In this document: positions 18,618 through 27,381 of the stretch, one piece after another
Layout: each line of letters opens with the position of its first letter
How positions within the stretch are numbered: position 1 is the stretch's first letter
Source: Chloroflexus islandicus
GTDB taxonomy: Bacteria > Chloroflexota > Chloroflexia > Chloroflexales > Chloroflexaceae
Length of the DNA: 64,000 nucleotides
Direction: 5' to 3'
Assembly: GCF_001650695.1 (NCBI RefSeq)
Contig: NZ_LWQS01000039.1
Coordinates: 25,883-89,882 of the forward strand
Translations under genes and position numbers: made by a program
The notes under the pieces: model-generated
The model's input: the letters and a program-made list of their open reading frames with translations, nothing else
Databases searched by the model: none
What the model was told of the DNA's origin: nothing

Positions 18618-19808
18618 ATGAAACGACGGGAGTTTCTTCGTGGCGCCGCCGCCGGCGTGCTTGGCGGCCTCGGTCTGACGTTGGCAGCCTGTGGCCAGCC
18701 ACCGGCTGTCACTAACCAACCAACCACTGCCCCAGCCCAGCCAACGGCTGCCGGTGGCGAGCAACCCACTGCCGCAGCGCCGACGGCACAAGCCCCGGCG
18801 CAAGGCTCGTCGATGCCGGCGGTAGAGTGGCGCATGGGTACGAGCTGGCCGATCTCGCTTGACACCATCTACGGCGGCGCGACGGTGCTGGCCGAGCGGG
18901 TGGCCGAGCTGTCGAACGGCATGTTCAAGATTACCACCTTCCCCGCCGGCGAACTCTTCCCCGGCCTCGAGGTGGTGCAGAACGTGTCGCAGGGCACGGT
19001 TGAATCGGGCCACACCGCCCTCTACTACTACGTCGGTCTCGATCCGGCGTGGGCCTTCGGTACGTCGCTCCCCTTCGGTCTAACCGCGCAGCAGCAGAAC
19101 TCGTGGCTGTACCACGGCGGCGGCGAAGCGGCGATCAACAAGCTCGGCCAAAACTTTAACGTGATCTCGTTCGCCGCTGGTAACACCGGCACCCAGATGG
19201 GTGGCTGGTTCCGCCGCGAGATCAACACTGTCGCCGACCTGCAGGGCCTCAAGATGCGCATCCCCGGCCTTGGCGCACAGGTGTTGAAGAATCTGGGTGT
19301 TGTGACCCAAACCCTGCCCGGCGGTGAAATCTTCCAAGCCCTTTCGACCGGCGCAATCGACGCCGCCGAGTGGGTCGGCCCCTACGACGACGAGAAGCTC
19401 GGGCTGCCCGATGCGGCTGAGTTTTACTACGCACCGGGTTGGTGGGAGCCGGGTCCTTCGCTGCACGCCGTCTTCAACCTCGATGCGTGGAACAAGCTGC
19501 CCAAGGAGTACCAGAACTTCATCCGCGTCGCAGCTTGGGAGTCGAACATGAACATGCTCGCCAAGTACGACGCGCTGAATAACGATGCGCTCGAGCGGAT
19601 CGTGGCCAAGGGCAAGAAGCTGCGGGTGTACAGCGACGAGATCATGAATGCCGCCCAAAAGGCCTCCTTCGAGCTGTATGCTGGCTATGAATCGGCGGCA
19701 TTCAAGGAAATCTTCCCCTCGTGGAACGCGTTCCGCCAGAAGATCCAGCGCTGGCACCAGACCAACGAGCTGCCGTTCAACGTTTTCGTCAAGAACAACC
19801 CGATCTAA
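18618..19808 (+). CDS. dctP: TRAP transporter substrate-binding lipoprotein (DctP, TakP-like)
   Basis: A 396-aa periplasmic solute receptor. It has a twin-arginine motif RREFLRG and a lipobox LAAC at about residues 23-26, so it is a Tat-exported lipoprotein, followed by a ~40-residue Pro/Thr/Ala/Gln linker. The body has the DctP signature with [19 protein letters not shown] and [19 protein letters not shown]. That wording is typical of the 2-oxoacid/mannitol-chloroaromatic subgroup (TakP), whose known members bind pyruvate and related keto acids; the substrate is inferred from that. The matching permeases dctM and dctQ are encoded convergently just downstream. Confidence 0.92.
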   Translation: MKRREFLRGAAAGVLGGLGLTLAACGQPPAVTNQPTTAPAQPTAAGGEQPTAAAPTAQAPAQGSSMPAVEWRMGTSWPISLDTIYGGATVLAERVAELSNGMFKITTFPAGELFPGLEVVQNVSQGTVESGHTALYYYVGLDPAWAFGTSLPFGLTAQQQNSWLYHGGGEAAINKLGQNFNVISFAAGNTGTQMGGWFRREINTVADLQGLKMRIPGLGAQVLKNLGVVTQTLPGGEIFQALSTGAIDAAEWVGPYDDEKLGLPDAAEFYYAPGWWEPGPSLHAVFNLDAWNKLPKEYQNFIRVAAWESNMNMLAKYDALNNDALERIVAKGKKLRVYSDEIMNAAQKASFELYAGYESAAFKEIFPSWNAFRQKIQRWHQTNELPFNVFVKNNPI

Positions 19809-19831
19809 GCCCGATCAGTTTGCCCAAAGCC

Positions 19832-19866
19832 AGCGGGTGGAGCGTAACGCTCCACCCGCTGTTTTT
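19832..19866 (+). terminator. Rho-independent terminator of dctP
   Basis: A perfect 13-bp stem (19832-19844 / 19848-19860) with loop TAA is followed by GTTTTTA. It is a strong terminator, and a second copy lies 367 nt downstream at 20199. Confidence 0.85.
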
Positions 19867-19891
19867 ATATGCCGGCATTGGGTGCCGTACC

Positions 19892-20041
19892 CTAGCGGCC
19901 AAACGAGATTGCCGGCAGTAGAGCGCCAGTTGGGGGAAGAAGACCAGAATCACCACAAGGACCAACTGGATGGCAATAAACGGCACCACGCCGCCGTCGA
20001 TATCACCGGTCGTGATGCCGGAAAGCGCCACGCCGCGCCGG
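19892..20041 (-). pseudogene. Duplicated, decayed 3' end of dctM
   Basis: This stretch repeats the last ~150 nt of dctM (stop complement at 19892 matching 20259, offset 367). The similarity is clear in segments such as GTAGAGCGCCAGTTGGGGGA, but there are many substitutions and a 1-nt deletion (GGCAGTAG here, GGCAGGTAG in dctM) that breaks the frame. It ends abruptly where similarity to dctP begins. It has no start and cannot encode a product. Confidence 0.85.
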
Positions 20042-20175
20042 CTGTACGCCAGCTCCACCACGGAAGCGTTCAAGGATAGCGTCCTCGTATGGATGCGTTC
20101 CGCTAGCAGATCCAGCGCTGGCACCAGACCAACAAACTGCTGTTCAACACCTGCGCCAAAAACAATCCGATCTAA
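20042..20175 (+). pseudogene. Duplicated, decayed 3' end of dctP
   Basis: Matches about the last 45 codons of dctP (19674-19808), including AGATCCAGCGCTGGCACCAG and the stop ATCTAA, with an offset of 367-368 nt. Many substitutions have accumulated. With the dctM fragment just before it, this shows an ancient tandem duplication of the convergent dctP/dctM junction. No translation signal is present. Confidence 0.88.
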
Positions 20176-20198
20176 GCCCGATCAGTTTGCCCAAAGCC

Positions 20199-20231
20199 AG
20201 CGGGTGGAGCGTTATGCTCCACCCGCTGTTT
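20199..20231. terminator. Second copy of the dctP/dctM terminator
   Basis: A 12-bp stem AGCGGGTGGAGC / GCTCCACCCGCT with loop GTTAT is followed by GTTTTG. It is the duplicate of the hairpin at 19832 and now lies immediately after the dctM stop on the opposite strand, so it probably ends dctMQ transcription. Confidence 0.75.
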
Positions 20232-20258
20232 TGATATACCAGCATTGGGTGCCATACC

Positions 20259-21593
20259 CTAGCGGCCAAACGAGATTGCCGGCAGGTAGAGCGCCAGTTG
20301 GGGGAAGAAAATCAAAATCACCACAATGGTCAACTGGATGGCGATAAACGGCACCACACCGCGATAAATATCGCCGGTCGTGATGCCGGGGGGCGCCACG
20401 CCGCGCAGGTAGAAGAGAGCAAAGCCAAACGGTGGGGTGAGGAACGAGGTTTGCAGATTGGCGCCGAGCAATACGCCGAACCAGACCAGATCGAAGCCAA
20501 GCGCCTTCGCGACCGGCACGAAGAGCGGAATGACGATAAAGCAGATCTCAAAGAAGTCGATGAAGAACCCGAGGAAGAAGACGATCAGCATGCTTACAAT
20601 CAGAAAGCCCCACGCCCCGCCGGGCAGATTGGCCATCAGATCGAACACAAACTTATCGCCGCTAAGCGCGCGGAAGACCAGTGCAAAGGCAGTCGAACCG
20701 ATCAAAATAAAGAGCACCATTGTCGTCGCACGCATTGTCGCATCGCACACGGCAATAAAATTCTTCCATGTCAGCCGGCGATTAGCCAGCGCTAGCAGTG
20801 TTGCACCTAACGCACCCACCGCACCGGCCTCAGTCGCAGTGGCAATGCCAAAGAAGATCGAACCAAGCACAGCGACGATCAGCAAAAGCGGCGGGATCAT
20901 AACCTGCACCACGCGCTTGGCCAGCGCCGCGCCGCTCATCGAACGGGCCGACAACGGCAGGGCCGGGGCCATTTCGGGCTTGAGCAGCGCCACAATCCAA
21001 CAATAGAATGCTAGCGCCGCTGCCAGCAACAAGCCGGGGATCAGTGAGCCAAGGAAGAGACGGCCCACTGAAACGCCGATCTGGTCGCCGAGCACCACCA
21101 ACACCACCGACGGCGGAATGATCTGGCCGAGGGTGCCGGCAGCGCAGATCACGCCGCACGCCAGCTCTTTGTTGTAGCCATAGCGCAGCATGATCGGCAG
21201 CGAAATCAGGCCCATCGCCACCACCGTTGCCGCCACCACGCCGGTGGTAGCGGCCAACAATGCGCCGACAACCACCACTGAGATCGCCAAACCACCCCGG
21301 ATCGGCCCGAAGAGCACGCCCATCGTATCAAGCAGATCTTCGGCCAAACCGGATTTTTCAAGCATCGAGCCAAGGAAGATAAAGTAGGGAATGGCGAGGA
21401 GGGTATAGTTTGACATCACGTTAAAGATACGTGATGGCATCGCGCGGATGATAATCGGGTCAAAGATGCCGAGCGAGACACCGATAATACCAAAGACAAT
21501 CGCCGTTGCCCCCAAGGAAAAGGCGACGGGGTAGCCGATACCAAGGATGACCAGCGCCCCGAGAAACATCGCGGGTCCGAGCCACTCGTACAT
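20259..21593 (-). CDS. dctM: TRAP transporter large permease (DctM)
   Basis: A 444-aa membrane protein of the ion-transporter superfamily with about 12-13 helices, forming the Na+-coupled translocation pathway of the TRAP system. Typical DctM patterns are visible: GYPVAFSLGATAIVFG at the start, GALLAATTGVVAATVVAMG, CAAGTLGQIIPPS and, near the end, LLGANLQTSFLTPPFGFALFY (read in parts). ATG 21593 follows GGAGG. It is 14 nt downstream of dctQ and convergent with dctP. Its 3' end has been duplicated (see 19892-20041). Confidence 0.95.
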   Translation of the reverse strand: MYEWLGPAMFLGALVILGIGYPVAFSLGATAIVFGIIGVSLGIFDPIIIRAMPSRIFNVMSNYTLLAIPYFIFLGSMLEKSGLAEDLLDTMGVLFGPIRGGLAISVVVVGALLAATTGVVAATVVAMGLISLPIMLRYGYNKELACGVICAAGTLGQIIPPSVVLVVLGDQIGVSVGRLFLGSLIPGLLLAAALAFYCWIVALLKPEMAPALPLSARSMSGAALAKRVVQVMIPPLLLIVAVLGSIFFGIATATEAGAVGALGATLLALANRRLTWKNFIAVCDATMRATTMVLFILIGSTAFALVFRALSGDKFVFDLMANLPGGAWGFLIVSMLIVFFLGFFIDFFEICFIVIPLFVPVAKALGFDLVWFGVLLGANLQTSFLTPPFGFALFYLRGVAPPGITTGDIYRGVVPFIAIQLTIVVILIFFPQLALYLPAISFGR

Positions 21594-21607
21594 GGAGCCT
21601 CCAGAGA

Positions 21608-22171
21608 TTACAGCTTGGTCTCTTTTTCTTCGACGACGACTTGGGATGGATCGAGGACGCCGCGGAAGGCGGCAAAGTATTTGATCGCTTCAGAGATGCC
21701 TTGAATAATCAGTAAGATCGGGCTCACGATAAGGAACGTCTTAATAATATAGCGAGGCAGACCGCCGGGATCAGGCGAATTTTCGCGAATGCGCCACGAC
21801 TGTTCCACATACGGCCAACCGAAGTAGATTAAGAGGCCGCAGAAGGGCAAGAGAAAGAACAGCGTCCCTAGCAAATTGACTAATGCTTTGCGCTTGGGCG
21901 AGAAATTGCTGTAGAACACATCAACCCGCACGTGTTCATTGTGTTTGAGCGCATACGCCGCGCCTAGCAGAAAGATCATCGAGAAGATATACCACTGAGC
22001 CTCGATGTAAAAGTTTGACCCCAGCGTGCGCCCGATGGCGCGACCCACATAGCGATTCGCGACATTCCAGACCCCGACGCCAACCACAACCGGCACCAAG
22101 ATGTAGGCCAAGCGCCCAACCCATTCGGTGAAGGTGTCGATGATGCGTGAAAGGCGCAATAGTGCTTGCAC
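21608..22171 (-). CDS. dctQ: TRAP transporter small permease (DctQ)
   Basis: A 188-aa four-helix membrane subunit that pairs with DctM. Helices lie near residues 15-40, 55-75, 95-118 and 145-165. The HNEHVRVDVFY segment is the DctQ signature, and YIEAQWYIFSMIFLLGAAYA is typical of helix 2. I chose GTG 22171, which has AAGGAAGG upstream; the open frame runs 43 codons further without similarity. The C-terminus is hydrophilic and acidic (VVVEEKETKL). It is the first gene of a dctQM transcript. Confidence 0.88.
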   Translation of the reverse strand: MQALLRLSRIIDTFTEWVGRLAYILVPVVVGVGVWNVANRYVGRAIGRTLGSNFYIEAQWYIFSMIFLLGAAYALKHNEHVRVDVFYSNFSPKRKALVNLLGTLFFLLPFCGLLIYFGWPYVEQSWRIRENSPDPGGLPRYIIKTFLIVSPILLIIQGISEAIKYFAAFRGVLDPSQVVVEEKETKL

Positions 22172-22348
22172 GTCAACCCTTCCTTCCCTGATGGCAACAG
22201 GATACGAAACACAAAAGCGAAGTACAGCGGAGCAATGCGGCAGCCGCTCTCTTGAACAGCACTCCAGAGATGCTTGAACTATCAATATGGGAATTCGCAA
22301 CTTTATAACCTAAATGGTACACGGAATCACACACTTTGTCAAAACAAG

Positions 22349-22376
22349 CGGCGTACCAGCTTTCGCCAGTACGCCG
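22349..22376 (-). terminator. Terminator after pckG
   Basis: On the minus strand an 8-bp stem CGGCGTAC / GTACGCCG, about 30 nt after the pckG stop, is followed by CTTGTTTTG. The gap 22172-22405 otherwise shows nothing convincing. Confidence 0.65.
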
Positions 22377-22405
22377 ATAGATATGGCTATTGCACTGTAA
22401 TCACG

Positions 22406-24241
22406 TTATTCGTGCGTTGCACCCCATTTCTCTGGCATGCGCCAGAGGCTCGAAAGGATAAGATCACGCACCGAGAGCAACTCTTTCGGCAAGCGGTTGT
22501 AGAGCTTGATGAACAACTCCTCGTGGAGCAAGATCTCTTGCTGCCACTCGCTTACATCACACTCCATCACCTGATCGAACTGGGCCGGGCTGAAATCAAG
22601 CCCGCGCCAGTCAAGATCTTCGTACCGCGGCACCCAGCCGATCGGCGTTTCGACACTAACTGCCTGCCCATGCGCGCGTTCGATGATCCACTTCAGTACG
22701 CGCATATTCTCGCCAAAGCCCGGCCAGATGAATTTACCGTTTTCATCCTTGCGGAACCAGTTGACGCTAAAGATGCGCGGCGGGTTCTTGAGCCGGCGGC
22801 CAAAGCTGAGCCAGTGGTTGAAGTAATCACCCATGTGATAGCCGGCGAAGGGCAGCATCGCAAATGGATCACGGCGCACCACGCCTTGCTGGCCCATCGC
22901 CGCCGCCGTCGTTTCGGACCCCATCGTAGCCGCCAGATAGACGCCGTAGGTCCAATTGAAGGCTTGGTAGACCAGCGGCACTGTGCGGCTGCGCCGCCCG
23001 CCAAAGATGAAGGCCTCGATTGGTACGCCATTCGGATTTTCCCATTCGGGGTCAATCACCGGGTTCTGATTCGCTGGCGCGGTGAAACGGGCATTGGGGT
23101 GGGCAGCCAACCGTCCGCAGCCGGGGGTCCAATCGCGCCCCTGCCAGTCAATCAGGTGAGCCGGCGGCTCATCGGTCATCCCTTCCCACCAGACATCGCC
23201 ATCATCGGTCAGCGCAACATTGGTGAAGATGCTATTCGCCCGGCAGCTTTCCATCGCGTTGGGGTTGGTCTTGTACGAGGTGCCCGGCGCAACACCGAAA
23301 TAGCCGGCTTCAGGATTGATAGCATACAGTTTGCCATCAGCGCCGGGTTTAATCCACGCAATATCGTCGCCAACTGTCGTTACCTCCCAACCAGCTTCCT
23401 TGAAGCTGTCCGGCGGGATGAGCATGGCAAAGTTGGTCTTACCGCATGCCGATGGGAATGCAGCCGCAACATACGTCTTGCGCCCGCTCGGCTCTTTCAC
23501 GCCTAAGATGAGCATGTGCTCAGCCAGCCAACCCTCTTGGCGGGCCATCACCGACGCAATCCGCAACGCAAAGCACTTCTTGCCCAGTAGGGCATTGCCG
23601 CCGTAGCCGGAGCCAAAACTCCAGATTGACCGCTCTTCAGGGAAATGGACGATGTACTTGGTCGGGTTGCAGGGCCACGGCACGTCAGGCTGCCCCATCT
23701 CGAGCGGCGCACCGACGCTGTGCAGACAAGGAATATACTCGCCATCCTCGCCCAAGAGGTCGTAGATCTTGGTCGAGACCCGCGTCATAATGTGCATATT
23801 CACCACGACATAGGGCGAGTCGGTCAATTCGATACCGATATGGGCAATGGGCGACCCAATTGGCCCCATGCTGAAGGGGAGCACATACAGCACCCGTCCC
23901 CGCATGCTGCCTTTAAACAACTTCAACAGGATTTCCTTCATCTCTTTCGGCGCCATCCAGTTATTGGTGGGGCCGGCGTCGTCTTTCGAGACACTACAGA
24001 TAAAGGTGCGGTCTTCGACGCGAGCGACATCAGAGGGATCCGAACGGGCGAGAAAGCTGTTGGGGCGAAGTTTGGGGTTGAGGCGGATGAACGTTCCCGT
24101 TTCGACCATCTGGTTGCAGAGCATATCGTATTCGGCCTGCGTACCATCACAGAAGTGAACCTGTGCCGGCTCGCAGAGGTCGACAATTTCTTTAATCCAC
24201 TCGCGAAGCCGATGGTGCCGAATGTATGCGGGGAACTGCAT
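22406..24241 (-). CDS. pckG: Phosphoenolpyruvate carboxykinase (GTP)
   Basis: A 611-aa GTP-dependent PEPCK interconverting oxaloacetate + GTP and PEP + CO2 + GDP, linking the TCA cycle to gluconeogenesis or anaplerosis. The P-loop [10 protein letters not shown] is at residues 261-270, with the reactive Cys266 characteristic of the GTP enzyme. Other family segments are [20 protein letters not shown] (read in parts), the metal-binding region around [10 protein letters not shown], and the C-terminal [21 protein letters not shown] 24241 follows GGGAGGATCG. A monocistronic unit is likely, with its own terminator. Confidence 0.97.
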   Translation of the reverse strand: MQFPAYIRHHRLREWIKEIVDLCEPAQVHFCDGTQAEYDMLCNQMVETGTFIRLNPKLRPNSFLARSDPSDVARVEDRTFICSVSKDDAGPTNNWMAPKEMKEILLKLFKGSMRGRVLYVLPFSMGPIGSPIAHIGIELTDSPYVVVNMHIMTRVSTKIYDLLGEDGEYIPCLHSVGAPLEMGQPDVPWPCNPTKYIVHFPEERSIWSFGSGYGGNALLGKKCFALRIASVMARQEGWLAEHMLILGVKEPSGRKTYVAAAFPSACGKTNFAMLIPPDSFKEAGWEVTTVGDDIAWIKPGADGKLYAINPEAGYFGVAPGTSYKTNPNAMESCRANSIFTNVALTDDGDVWWEGMTDEPPAHLIDWQGRDWTPGCGRLAAHPNARFTAPANQNPVIDPEWENPNGVPIEAFIFGGRRSRTVPLVYQAFNWTYGVYLAATMGSETTAAAMGQQGVVRRDPFAMLPFAGYHMGDYFNHWLSFGRRLKNPPRIFSVNWFRKDENGKFIWPGFGENMRVLKWIIERAHGQAVSVETPIGWVPRYEDLDWRGLDFSPAQFDQVMECDVSEWQQEILLHEELFIKLYNRLPKELLSVRDLILSSLWRMPEKWGATHE

Positions 24242-24564
24242 GCGATCCTCCCTCTCTATTCAAGGCCACAACCGGGGATGATAGCTGTGACGGCTTGCAC
24301 GAGTGTGATCATAGCATAGAATATGAGCTTGCGCAGATATGAAGCTGTAGACTTTCAGCAACAATTGCGCAACCAACTAACCGACACCAGAACATTACCG
24401 GATGATGAGTGCGTAGCGCACTCTAGCCAGTACGCAACCGATGATGAATAGTATGCACGGCAAACGATGCCGGATCGAGCGGCACACACCGGTTGATACT
24501 CTGTGGTATACTGATGTGCCTGCATGATGCAGCGACGAACATCGATATGAGGAGCAAGGCAGCA
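24242..24564. other. Intergenic region between divergent pckG and secG
   Basis: 323 nt without a credible gene. On the plus strand TGG directly before TATACT (24504-24512) forms an extended -10 box about 50 nt before secG. On the minus strand TGC-TATGAT (24308-24316) could serve pckG. No riboswitch-like fold or repeat was recognised. Confidence 0.55.
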
Positions 24565-24780
24565 ATGGAAACCGCTCTCTACATTGCGATTTTGGTGATT
24601 AGCGCCGTAATGAGCGTGCTGGTGATTTTGCAATCGCGCGGCGGCGGTCTCAACCGCGACACCAGCTCGATGTATCACACCCGCCGCGGCATTGAGAAAA
24701 CTCTGTATCAGGCCACGATTGCCCTTAGCGTGAGCTTTTTGCTACTGGCCTTGATCACCAGTCTGCCGATTTTCAATTAA
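24565..24780 (+). CDS. secG: Preprotein translocase subunit SecG
   Basis: A 71-aa two-helix membrane protein, the non-essential stimulatory subunit of the SecYEG channel. Helix 1 (about 4-22, ALYIAILVISAVMSVLVILQ) is followed by the family's SRGGGL..D loop, and helix 2 (about 48-68) ends the protein. The start ATG 24565 has GAGGAG upstream. The stop is 3 nt before the ATG of the solute-binding protein gene, so the two are translationally linked. Confidence 0.9.
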   Translation: METALYIAILVISAVMSVLVILQSRGGGLNRDTSSMYHTRRGIEKTLYQATIALSVSFLLLALITSLPIFN

Positions 24781-24783
24781 GCT

Positions 24784-26451
24784 ATGGCGCGCCGGATTCG
24801 TTGGCAGATTGCGATTGCGCTCGCTGGGATCGGGGTTATTGTCGTCTTGTTTGGCCGCTTGGCAGCGCTGAGCGCTTCAACCGATAATCCGGCCACCGGC
24901 GGCGTCTATCGCGAGGCGGTGATCGGATCACCAGTGATGCCGATCCCGTTACTGAATGATCCCGTTGCCGATCCGGCCGGGAGGGCGCTGATTAGTCTGC
25001 TCTTCGAGGGGTTGACTCGCATTGGAGTTGATGGCTTGATCGAACCGGCCTTGGCCGAAGGGTATACGGTTGATGCCACTGGCGAAATCTATACCTTCAC
25101 CTTGCGGCCGGGATTGCGCTGGCACGACGGCACGCCCCTCACCGCCGATGACGTTGTCTTTACCTTACGCACCCTCCAAGAGCTGGAGCAGGCCGGTGAA
25201 CCGGCAGTCGCCAGCTTCTGGCGCACTACTCTGATCGAACGAGTCGACAACCGCACCGTCCGATTTATTCTGTCAGGGCCATTTGCACCCTTCCCGGCCT
25301 TAGCCCGCGTGCCGATTCTCCCAGCCCATCTGCTGCGCGGCATTCCACCAACCGCATGGCCTACCAGCGAGTTTGCCCGCCAGTTGATCGGCAGCGGGCC
25401 GTTCCGGTTGGCCGACTTGCGGCCTGAGTCGGCGCTGTTAACCGCCAACCCAACGTATTACAATGGCCGGCCATTTCTCGATCAGATCGAATTGCGGTTC
25501 ATGGCTACACCCGAAGCAGCGATTGCGGCCCTTTCACGCGGTGAAGTGACGGGCTTTGCCGAACGCTGGGGCGCCAACCTGCTTGCAGTTGATCTTCCCG
25601 GCAATGAACAGCGTACTATCTTGCCAGTTGATGAGTATACGATCTTAACCTTTAACCTTCGCCTCCCGTTGTTTCAAGAAATCCCCCTCCGCCGAGCGCT
25701 GGCGCTCGGTCTCGACCGCGATGCGCTGATTGAAACCGCAATCAATGGGTTAGCGCAGCCAATCGACACACCGCTCTTGCCCGGCACGTGGGCCGATGAT
25801 CCGGACAAGCGCCAGCCACCTACCGATCCGGCAGCAGCAGCCGACCGGTTAGCCGAAATCGACTTTGAACCGGGCAGTGATGGCATCCGCCAGCGCGGTA
25901 CGCAACGGCTCAGCTTTACCCTGCTGGTTGATCAAGATGAACGCCGGCTAGCAGTGGCTCAAGCCATTGCTGCCCAATGGCGCGCAATTGGGGTCGAGGT
26001 GACGGTCGAATCGGTCGATAGTGTGGCGCTGGTCGATCGTTTGCGGCGCGGCGATTTTATGACTGCGATCCATACGTGGACCCGGATCGGCCCTGATCCC
26101 GATCCGTACAGCCTGTGGCACTCCAGTCAGGCTGCTGGCGGGCTGAATTACGCCGGTCTGAACGATAGCCGGATCGACCTGCTGCTCGAACAGGCGCGGT
26201 CTGAACCAGAGTTGGTGGCTCGCGCCGAGTTGTACCATGCGTTTCAACAACGTTGGCTGGAGCTGTCACCGGCGATTACACTCTATCAACCGATGTATAT
26301 CATCGTCAGCACTGCCAATCTGCAAGGGCGGGCCTTCTTCGCTAACCCCGATTTCACCGGCCAGACCTTATTCGGCGCCGAAGATCGCTTCCGTGATGTG
26401 CAGCGTTGGTTTATCAATACCTTCCGCCGGATCGAGGGCGATTTACCGTAG
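24784..26451 (+). CDS. Family 5 extracellular solute-binding protein (peptide/nickel ABC type)
   Basis: A 555-aa SBP of the OppA/DppA type. The N-terminal hydrophobic helix (about 8-28) has no lipobox Cys and probably remains as a membrane anchor. Then come the SBP_bac_5 landmarks: FTLRPGLRWHDGTPLTADDVVFTL (read in parts) near residues 105-125, IGSGPFRLAD near 200, RRALALGLDRDALI near 300 and DPYSLWHSSQA near 438. No permease or ATPase genes are nearby, so it may work with distant ABC components or have another role. It begins 3 nt after secG and overlaps the convergent pyrK-like gene by 9 nt. Confidence 0.9.
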   Translation: MARRIRWQIAIALAGIGVIVVLFGRLAALSASTDNPATGGVYREAVIGSPVMPIPLLNDPVADPAGRALISLLFEGLTRIGVDGLIEPALAEGYTVDATGEIYTFTLRPGLRWHDGTPLTADDVVFTLRTLQELEQAGEPAVASFWRTTLIERVDNRTVRFILSGPFAPFPALARVPILPAHLLRGIPPTAWPTSEFARQLIGSGPFRLADLRPESALLTANPTYYNGRPFLDQIELRFMATPEAAIAALSRGEVTGFAERWGANLLAVDLPGNEQRTILPVDEYTILTFNLRLPLFQEIPLRRALALGLDRDALIETAINGLAQPIDTPLLPGTWADDPDKRQPPTDPAAAADRLAEIDFEPGSDGIRQRGTQRLSFTLLVDQDERRLAVAQAIAAQWRAIGVEVTVESVDSVALVDRLRRGDFMTAIHTWTRIGPDPDPYSLWHSSQAAGGLNYAGLNDSRIDLLLEQARSEPELVARAELYHAFQQRWLELSPAITLYQPMYIIVSTANLQGRAFFANPDFTGQTLFGAEDRFRDVQRWFINTFRRIEGDLP

Positions 26452-27210
26452 ATCACGCAAATCAAACACCGGCCCTTCGACACACCGCCGTTGCCAACCA
26501 TTGCGGGTCTCGATTTGGCACGCCCGGCAGACGCCTACCCCGCACGGCAACGGCCCCGCCACCACCACCTGCGCCAAGCCGCGATCCCAGCGCAAGCGCG
26601 CTGCCCGCATCGCAGCGGCTGCTTGACCGAGCAAGCTCGGCGGCAGCGCAAACAGCACCTGATCAGCCCAACGGATAGGGCTAGTAGGCGCATGGGCAGC
26701 CAGCAGTTCAAACAATGCCCCATCACCAGCCGCGCTCGTCTGCACCTCAACCGTTTCCGGCAAGAGAAATGGCGGCGGGAGATACCCCTTGTCACCGGCC
26801 AACAGCAGAGCTACGCTCAGCCGGCCAGCATAGCGGCGGGCCACGAAGAGCAGCGCCGGCAACGCTATGCCTACCCCCGCCAGCAAGAGCGTATGCGTCG
26901 CCGGCGCCGGCGCAAACGGCGTGCCTAACGGTGCGCAGAGGTCGAGGGTAGCGCCCGCCGGCAGGTCAATCAGCCATGCCAGTAACGGATCACGCGGATC
27001 GATGAGCACCTCAACCTCGCCCTTCGTTGCATCGGCGCCGGCAAGAAAGATTGCCGGCCACAGCAGCGGATCGAGGCTGCGTGAAGGGCGCACGAGGGCA
27101 TATTGGCCGGGTTGCGCAATGCGCGCTAACCCCGGCGCAGTGACGCTTAACCAGACTACACCCTCAAAATGATAGCGTTCATGGATAGTGGCGGTATAAT
27201 AGAGCTGCAT
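26443..27210 (-). CDS. PyrK-like FAD/2Fe-2S electron-transfer subunit
   Basis: A 255-aa ferredoxin-reductase-fold protein resembling the electron-transfer subunit of type 1B dihydroorotate dehydrogenase. The NAD-binding strand-loop LLLAGVGIALPALLF lies at about 108-122. The C-terminal 2Fe-2S site has the PyrK spacing C-x4-C-x2-C-x12-C (CGVGVCRAC ... RRCVEGPVF). It moves electrons between an FMN subunit and NAD(H). The only DHOD-like partner in view (29489-30295, same strand) lacks catalytic residues and is separated by an opposite-strand gene. ATG 27210 follows AAGGA. It could serve another dehydrogenase. Confidence 0.82.
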   Translation of the reverse strand: MQLYYTATIHERYHFEGVVWLSVTAPGLARIAQPGQYALVRPSRSLDPLLWPAIFLAGADATKGEVEVLIDPRDPLLAWLIDLPAGATLDLCAPLGTPFAPAPATHTLLLAGVGIALPALLFVARRYAGRLSVALLLAGDKGYLPPPFLLPETVEVQTSAAGDGALFELLAAHAPTSPIRWADQVLFALPPSLLGQAAAAMRAARLRWDRGLAQVVVAGPLPCGVGVCRACQIETRNGWQRRCVEGPVFDLRDLR

Positions 27211-27381
27211 CCGAGCAATCCTTGTGTAGCCAAGCCAATGATATCATCTATACATCTTGGTTTTTGATGGACGGCCAATCATGGTAGCTTACGACGAGCC
27301 GTAAACGCAGATGTTCATAGACATGATCGCACTAGCGCTCTGTCATTAAAAATAACCTTTGGCATCATTATCGCAACATAT

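Noticed and set aside
22274..23506. A 410-aa plus-strand open frame
   Set aside because: Antisense to pckG, which has all its motifs.
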